Positions 29,400 to 33,569 of a stretch of DNA of 33,569 nucleotides are shown here, piece by piece. Each line of letters opens with the position of its first letter. Position 1 is the first letter of the stretch. The notes beneath the pieces were generated by a model, which made no database searches, was not told where the DNA came from, and worked only from the letters and a program-made list of their open reading frames with translations. The DNA comes from a virus. Position numbers and translations under genes: made by a program. The DNA lies in the IMG/VR virus record IMGVR_UViG_3300014492_000023, positions 1-33,569 of that record; one strand, 5' to 3'.

Positions 29400-30989
29400 A
29401 TGCCTAATCCCCCTGAGAATTTCCATAAATTAAATGATAGATACCAACAAGCCAAATATTATAAAGATCGCTGGCTGGCTTTGTACAAAAATTTATATTT
29501 CTACGTTATTCCAGATAGAGATGCTTTTAACATTAAATTTAATTATACGGACACAGGAAAACCCGTCACTAATATGATATGGGATAACACAGCAATGCTT
29601 GCGGCGTATCAACGTGCAAATGATTTGCATGGCTTATTAATGCCAAAAGATAGAGTTTGGGCAAAGTACGTGTTAGATCCGCACATGCATGATGAACAAG
29701 ACATTCAAAAAGGACAAATGGTACTGGATAAAATCAATGAACGTATTATGTTTTATCTTAATGAGTCTAATCTGGCTCGTGTTGTTGGTAGCAGCAATCT
29801 GGATCTCGTGGGCGGAACGGGCGTTATATGGGTGGAATCACCTAGCGACGATGTACCTTTGTATTTTCGTAGTATCCCCGCTGTTGCTTTATATATTGAG
29901 TATTGTAATGATGATTTAATCCGTAATTGCTGGTACGAATCTAAAATGACAGGTCGGGCTGTACTCGATACTTTTCCCGATTACAAAGGCAATCAATACA
30001 ATAATTTAAAAGATAATCCGAATGATACTTATTCGGTAAACTATGGACAAATAGAAATAGGTCGCGAACAATATTATATTTATGCAGTGCTTGAAAATGA
30101 TCCCTTCACTTGCTTATGGGATAGGTACAGTGATTATAGGCAAATTATAGTTTATCGTGATAGAGTCCGTCCCGGAGAGGCGGAGGGTCGTGGCGTTGGT
30201 ATTGATATGATGCCTACAATCATTGATTTAAACCGCATAATGGAATATTCACGCAAGAACATGGCATTTAAAGCTAATCCACCAATGTTTTATGATGCAG
30301 GCACTTATTTCAATCCTTATTCTATACGCCAGTGGGCAGGCGCTATGATTGCAAGACAGCCAACTGGTCGCAATCCACTTGAAGCATTGCAAATGCCCGA
30401 ATATCCCGATGTATACCAGCAAATTGTGCACATGCAGGAAATAATTCAAAAAGGTTTTATGGTTGATCCACTTGGGGAAATACAAACTCCAGTTCGATCA
30501 GCGACAGAAATATCGATTCGGGAAAATAGAGCACAGCGAACAGCCAGCACAGACATCTCAAGGCTAATAAACGAATTGCCAAGGCAAATATTTGAAGTTT
30601 CCGCGAAAATCCTAAACGGGCGTGGATTATTGCTAAAACCAAAAGAAGTAATACCAGGTTTTGAGCCATCAACGTTGAAATTTGCATTTCAATCGCCATT
30701 ATACGATCTACAAAATCAAACAGATTTGAATCACCTGATAACATCAATGCAAGTCAAGCAACAATTTTTCGGACAATCAGCTCCACTGATCAGTATGGAT
30801 ATTCTGGAAGTTAATCGTTTCATTATGGAAAAACTTAATTTACCTGGAAAGTTATCGGTGAGTGACGACAAGTTTAAAGAAACACTAGAAGCAGCAGCTC
30901 AAGCAGAACAAGCACAAGTTAATGGCGCTCAACCGTCAACAACAGCGGGTGCTGTTAAATTTCCAGAGGACAAAGGAGTAACAATTTGA
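29400..30989 (+). CDS. Portal protein (T7 gp8-like head-tail connector)
   Basis: A 529-residue protein matching the head-to-tail connecting protein family of T7-like phages: N-terminal YQQAKYYKDRWLALYKNLYFYVIPDRD, then the NTAMLAAYQRANDLHGLLMP region, the strand GTGVIWVESPS (about residues 138-149), the EGRGVGIDMMP segment around residues 263-273 and the C-terminal helix DFLEVNRFIMEKL-like region. Twelve copies form the DNA gate and bind TerL. Its stop overlaps the next TTG start. Confidence 0.9.
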   Translation: MPNPPENFHKLNDRYQQAKYYKDRWLALYKNLYFYVIPDRDAFNIKFNYTDTGKPVTNMIWDNTAMLAAYQRANDLHGLLMPKDRVWAKYVLDPHMHDEQDIQKGQMVLDKINERIMFYLNESNLARVVGSSNLDLVGGTGVIWVESPSDDVPLYFRSIPAVALYIEYCNDDLIRNCWYESKMTGRAVLDTFPDYKGNQYNNLKDNPNDTYSVNYGQIEIGREQYYIYAVLENDPFTCLWDRYSDYRQIIVYRDRVRPGEAEGRGVGIDMMPTIIDLNRIMEYSRKNMAFKANPPMFYDAGTYFNPYSIRQWAGAMIARQPTGRNPLEALQMPEYPDVYQQIVHMQEIIQKGFMVDPLGEIQTPVRSATEISIRENRAQRTASTDISRLINELPRQIFEVSAKILNGRGLLLKPKEVIPGFEPSTLKFAFQSPLYDLQNQTDLNHLITSMQVKQQFFGQSAPLISMDILEVNRFIMEKLNLPGKLSVSDDKFKETLEAAAQAEQAQVNGAQPSTTAGAVKFPEDKGVTI

Positions 30990-31252
30990 TTGATGAACTA
31001 CTGGATGCAAAGAAAATATCACCGCAAGAATTTAAACTTTATCAATTATTCAGTAGCCCGCTAGGCGCTGAATGCCTGGCAACCATGATGAAAGAAATGT
31101 TCTGGGAAGAGCCTCCAGAAACCTTGATGACTGAAGGTGTGCTCGCGTTTTATGACGGCAGACGTTCCGTTTTGAGAGGAATTAAGTCCACACTTGATAA
31201 AGTGCAAACAATGATTAATCAACAATTATCGGAAACCCAAGACAATGACTAA
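30986..31252 (+). CDS. Small protein after portal (TTG start)
   Basis: An 88-residue protein started by TTG at 30986, with AAGGAG at the right distance, overlapping the portal stop. Helical (IDELLDAKKISPQEFKLYQLFSS). Several podoviruses have a small gene here, but function is unknown. Its end overlaps the next start. Confidence 0.6.
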   Translation: MIDELLDAKKISPQEFKLYQLFSSPLGAECLATMMKEMFWEEPPETLMTEGVLAFYDGRRSVLRGIKSTLDKVQTMINQQLSETQDND

Positions 31253-31454
31253 GTTTAAAGAGGGTGATATTGCCTTTACAGCAAGCTTTAACATTTGCAA
31301 AAATGAATTAATTAAAATGTATCCAGCCACACTTGAAGTACAACTTAGTGCGGTGCATGTGAGTAAGGAAAGTTATAACATTAATGATCTTTATAAAGAT
31401 AAAAACGAAGTAATTGATGCTTTGATTAAGAAATTAGAGGATATGATAAAATGA
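31245..31454 (+). CDS. Small protein, unknown
   Basis: A 69-residue protein (MTKFKEGDIAFTASFNICK) overlapping the previous gene by 8 bases. Acidic-basic, compact; the end overlaps the next start by ATGA. Not recognised. Confidence 0.5.
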   Translation: MTKFKEGDIAFTASFNICKNELIKMYPATLEVQLSAVHVSKESYNINDLYKDKNEVIDALIKKLEDMIK

Positions 31455-31600
31455 CACAAGATAAAATAATTAAAGTAGTGCAGTTAGAAACAATAAAAAT
31501 TTTACAAAATGGATTTTTGCAACTTCAGGATTTATTATCAGATATAACAAGAGACATAGGCGAACAAATTGAAGAATTAGAGGACAAAATAAATGACTGA
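31451..31600 (+). CDS. Small coiled-coil protein
   Basis: A 49-residue protein, continuous amphipathic helix (VVQLETIKILQNGFLQLQDLL), acidic end EQIEELEDKIND. ATGA overlap with the previous gene and an 8-base overlap with the next, in which the ATG 31593 lies. Unknown function. Confidence 0.5.
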   Translation: MTQDKIIKVVQLETIKILQNGFLQLQDLLSDITRDIGEQIEELEDKIND

Positions 31601-31802
31601 TACTTTTCGAAAAGAATATAAAAAATTAAGCGAATTGGATAGTGCATTAATAATCCAATGCAAAGAAAAAGCAGAGGAACTTGAGTTACTATTTGGAAAT
31701 GTGTGTTCGCGAGAAATGAATTTGGCTCATACTAATTTGGAACAAGCTTTAATGTGGTGCACTAAAGCAATTGTATTGAATGCAGAAAAGGTGAATAAAT
31801 GA
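31593..31802 (+). CDS. Acb2/Tad1-like hairpin protein, candidate anti-CBASS or anti-Thoeris sponge
   Basis: A 69-residue two-helix protein. Residues 7-32 (KEYKKLS.. KEKAEELELL) form the first helix, residues 39-62 the second: SRE then LAHTNLEQALMWCTKAI. The helix pair, with a short loop containing the SRE and a second helix in LE-A-MW--KAI form, matches the Acb2/Tad1 hairpin-domain proteins (DUF7681 type). Members of this family sequester cyclic nucleotides used as immune signals by CBASS or Thoeris. It lies between portal and scaffold, a usual location in phages for such genes. Only family likeness is visible; binding is inferred. Its stop overlaps the scaffold start (ATGA). Confidence 0.65.
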   Translation: MTDTFRKEYKKLSELDSALIIQCKEKAEELELLFGNVCSREMNLAHTNLEQALMWCTKAIVLNAEKVNK

Positions 31803-32443
31803 CCGATCCAACAACTCCACCAATCGACCCTCCTAAACTTTATGCGGGTAAATTTAAAACCGTTGAAGAACTAGAGGCTGGCTATAACAATTCTGCAAAA
31901 GTCTTTCAGGAAAATGAGGATTTAAAAAAGAGGCATGAGGATGCCACAAAAATTCCTGATGACTATCAAATTCCAGCAGACGTCACATTGCATGAGAATG
32001 ACGTGGCACAATTAAAACACGCTGCTAAAAATAGTGGACTTACTCAAACACAATTTGAAAAGCTAGCATTAGCACAAACTCAAACAGTTAAATCCAAGCT
32101 TGAAGCGTTTGAAAATGCTAAGAAAGAAGTAGGTGCTGATAACTTAAATTTATTGCAAGACTTTCTTAAGAAAACATATCCCGATAAAGTCGCAGATCAA
32201 ATGTTAAAAGAAGCTATTAAGGACAAAGATTTAAGAGGTCAATTGTTAGACCAACGCTCTAAAATGTTAAATTCATCAGTACCCGGTAGTGGCAATGTTA
32301 GTGTTGGCTCTTACAATGATGTTACACATGAAGATATCAAAAAAGCCCGCGATGTAATGATGAAGTCAAGAGGACGTGCACGCGTTGAAGCCCAGAAAAA
32401 ATATATTTCATTAAGCTCGAGGTTAGCGCATGCTAAGGAATAA
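31799..32443 (+). CDS. Scaffolding / capsid assembly protein
   Basis: A 214-residue hydrophilic protein. The N-terminal LYAGKFKTVEELEAGY motif (14-29) is widely found in phage scaffold proteins of this type; the middle is helical and charged, with an Ala/Gln-rich helix (LKHAAKNSGLTQTQFEKLA), and the C-terminus is basic (RGRARVEAQKKY), which usually binds the capsid. Position between portal and major capsid gene agrees. It is not incorporated in the mature particle. Confidence 0.85.
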   Translation: MTDPTTPPIDPPKLYAGKFKTVEELEAGYNNSAKVFQENEDLKKRHEDATKIPDDYQIPADVTLHENDVAQLKHAAKNSGLTQTQFEKLALAQTQTVKSKLEAFENAKKEVGADNLNLLQDFLKKTYPDKVADQMLKEAIKDKDLRGQLLDQRSKMLNSSVPGSGNVSVGSYNDVTHEDIKKARDVMMKSRGRARVEAQKKYISLSSRLAHAKE

Positions 32444-32445
32444 GA

Positions 32446-32658
32446 ATGGATCTAAGCAATAACAGCATGCTAACTCTAGTAAAAAAAGCAAGTCAAAATA
32501 GAAGACGTGAGTTTCTTATAACAATAAAAGAGTATGAAGATTTAATCAATGAGTTATGGCAGAGTGATGAGTATTTACAAAAAAAATATTCTAACTTTTC
32601 GCTTATACCCACAATTTATAGTTTATATGGCGTGAAACTTTTAATTAAACAAGAGTAA
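32446..32658 (+). CDS. Small protein, unknown
   Basis: A 70-residue protein, 2 bases after the scaffold stop. It is charged and helical (KKASQNRRREFLITIKEYED). Not recognised; belongs to the accessory set between scaffold and capsid. Confidence 0.5.
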   Translation: MDLSNNSMLTLVKKASQNRRREFLITIKEYEDLINELWQSDEYLQKKYSNFSLIPTIYSLYGVKLLIKQE

Positions 32659-32661
32659 ATC

Positions 32662-32886
32662 ATGAGTCAAGAAATTGTTAATTACATTAAATCAAATTTA
32701 CGGTCAATGTACCCAATGTACAGATTTGAAGTAACTAATTCACAAGATGGTACGAAATATAATATTTCAGTCTTTAAAGGAACAGGAATTTTAAGTGCTT
32801 ATACTGCATTCTCGACAACACCACGCGATGTTTTTTGGCAAAATATTCAAACTTGGATGAAACCCGTGATTGCAACCTATCGTTGA
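32662..32886 (+). CDS. Small protein, unknown
   Basis: A 74-residue protein starting MSQEIVNYIKSNLRSMYPMYRFEV, with a beta-rich middle and an aromatic end. The stop codon lies within a 20-bp palindrome. Function unknown. Confidence 0.5.
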   Translation: MSQEIVNYIKSNLRSMYPMYRFEVTNSQDGTKYNISVFKGTGILSAYTAFSTTPRDVFWQNIQTWMKPVIATYR

Positions 32887-32957
32887 TATCAATTGATATC
32901 AAATGACAATTGGTTTCTATTGATACTAATTCAGTAGAAATTAGTAGGTAATTAGTA
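32883..32957. repeat. Palindrome and inverted repeats between head genes
   Basis: A perfect 20-bp palindrome TTGATATCAATTGATATCAA (32883-32902) begins inside the preceding gene's last codons. Then TACTAATT (32924-32931) pairs with AATTAGTA (32939-32946), which is repeated at 32950-32957. The pattern may be regulatory or a weak terminator. Confidence 0.7.
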
Positions 32958-33001
32958 TGTGTCACGTAAAAAGTAAGATTTGAGTCAAGCAGGAATTAAC
33001 A

Positions 33002-33223
33002 ATGTATAAATTGGTTATTCAATTACACAATTTAAATTTTCAAAATCAAAATCAAGTTTTTCACGAAATAATTAGTCGAAATTATCCATCAATACAAGAA
33101 TGCTTTGAAGACATGAAGACAGGCAAAGAACTGTTTGATTCTTATTTGGTGATTGAAGAATATGTCATAAAAGAGAGAGAAAGAATTTTCTCAAATATTG
33201 AGAATTTGACAAAACAAACTTAA
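33002..33223 (+). CDS. Small protein before capsid, unknown
   Basis: A 73-residue protein starting MYKLVIQLHNLNFQNQNQVFH, with acidic and aromatic residues; a moderate ribosome site AGGAA lies upstream. Its stop lies inside the promoter of the capsid gene, so the two are probably expressed separately. Confidence 0.5.
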   Translation: MYKLVIQLHNLNFQNQNQVFHEIISRNYPSIQECFEDMKTGKELFDSYLVIEEYVIKERERIFSNIENLTKQT

Positions 33224-33235
33224 AGCACATAATAT
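33206..33235 (+). promoter_or_regulatory. Strong promoter of major capsid gene
   Basis: TTGACA (33206-33211) and TAATAT (33230-33235) with an 18-base spacer, one of the best promoter matches in the window. Transcription would start near 33243, giving a leader of roughly 218 bases ahead of the capsid start at 33461. Confidence 0.75.
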
Positions 33236-33242
33236 ACAGTAT

Positions 33243-33460
33243 CGTTTAAAGTAAGCCCTATTAAACGCACTCCGGTAATCCATTAAGACGTTTTCAAACT
33301 TGGCCGTTAGATACGTCGTAATGGAGTGAGGTGTTAATATTTAGGCAACCTTACGTCTTGCGATCAAACATAATATTGGCCGGGCTACCCGTAACCCAAT
33401 AGTTATCGATAGGCACACGCTTGTTGCGTGTATTTGTTTATACTATTGAGGTACGCAATC
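33243..33460 (+). promoter_or_regulatory. Long structured leader of the capsid mRNA
   Basis: The leader holds a long hairpin: CCATTAAGACG (33280-33290) pairs with CGTCGTAATGG (33314-33324, one mismatch), and CACTCC (33268-33273) can pair with GGAGTG (33323-33328) as an alternative lower stem. Further small hairpins: ATTGG/CCAAT enclosing CGGG/CCCG (33375-33399), and ACACGC/GCGTGT (33415-33431). No open frame of note. Ribosome site GAGGT (33448-33452) precedes the ATG. Confidence 0.6.
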
Positions 33461-33569
33461 ATGGCTGATCAAATCGATCTTGCAACAGCGTCGCAACTGT
33501 TCGACACAGAGGTAACAATTCGTTACCAAAATCATCAATACTTAGCTGATACAATTGAAGAACGTCACG
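33461..33569 (+). CDS. Major capsid protein, N-terminal part (3' end outside window)
   Basis: ATG 33461 follows GAGGT; 36 codons and one base are present. The start MADQIDLATASQLFDTEV then RYQNH resembles N-termini of T7-like and related podovirus capsid proteins (short helix, then YQ-rich helix). Downstream of scaffold and behind a strong promoter, this is the capsid start. The frame does not run into the C-terminal piece at the window start, so an internal part of the gene is missing in this window. Confidence 0.75.
   Translation, partial: MADQIDLATASQLFDTEVTIRYQNHQYLADTIEERH

Noticed and set aside
1-33569. Direct circular closure of the window
   Set aside because: Joining end to start gives a stop after eight further codons and the wrong frame for the C-terminal piece.

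Overview
This window is most of a tailed phage genome with a podovirus-type virion (Caudoviricetes) and low GC. Large blocks of short, overlapping, co-oriented genes and a complete T7-style set of particle proteins (portal, scaffold, capsid, tail tubes A and B, internal virion proteins, T7-type tail fibre, large terminase) support this. I see no DNA polymerase, RNA polymerase, integrase, CI-type repressor, tRNA or CRISPR array. The promoters I can read look like host sigma70 promoters, so the phage probably relies on host RNA polymerase and host replication proteins. The small-gene repertoire (GH108 lysozyme, LPD29-like, DUF7694-like, MPFKS-type proteins) suggests a Gram-negative, probably gammaproteobacterial, low-GC host; this is inference. 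The window starts inside the C-terminal part of a major capsid gene and ends inside the N-terminal part of a major capsid gene. The reading frames do not join directly, so a few hundred bases of the capsid gene are probably missing from an otherwise circularly mapped genome.

Layout. (1) 1-17366, rightward late module: capsid C-terminus, repeat-containing head or decoration fibre, tail tube A, an inverted two-gene insert (2496-2827), tail tube B, four internal virion proteins, tail fibre with collar domain, TerL, then a run of small fibre-like genes built from shuffled domains and ending in a glycine-rich adhesin-like protein. (2) 17435-19769, leftward early operon: an SSB-like protein with a DDDIPF tail, a Gp157-like protein, a Sak4-like AAA ATPase, a small membrane protein and an unknown protein. 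(3) 19818-20170, a lambda-like switch: divergent promoters, operator repeats and a Cro-like HTH protein, followed directly by a cluster of DnaA boxes that may be the origin. (4) 20245-22345, rightward very small genes, several starting with the same MNDFTK cassette. (5) 22404-23261, a leftward replication protein behind a highly structured leader. (6) 23517-24976, lysozyme and small proteins, rightward. (7) 24960-26466, a leftward cluster of five small genes including an LPD29-like protein. It is controlled by a promoter carrying two copies of the same operator as the switch. (8) 26659-33569, rightward packaging and head genes: small terminase, small accessory genes, portal, an Acb2/Tad1-like hairpin protein that may neutralise cyclic-nucleotide immune signals, scaffold, and the capsid start behind a strong promoter and a long structured leader.

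How it fits together. A Cro-like protein acting on a shared operator (consensus AACCRAWAGTT) would coordinate the recombination operon, its own operon and the leftward accessory cluster. TerS and TerL lie at opposite ends of the head-to-tail block on the circular map. The accessory genes most worth attention are the Acb2/Tad1-like gene between portal and scaffold, the LPD29-containing leftward cluster, the inverted membrane-protein pair inside the tail genes, and the modular fibre cassettes with an 88-bp exact repeat.
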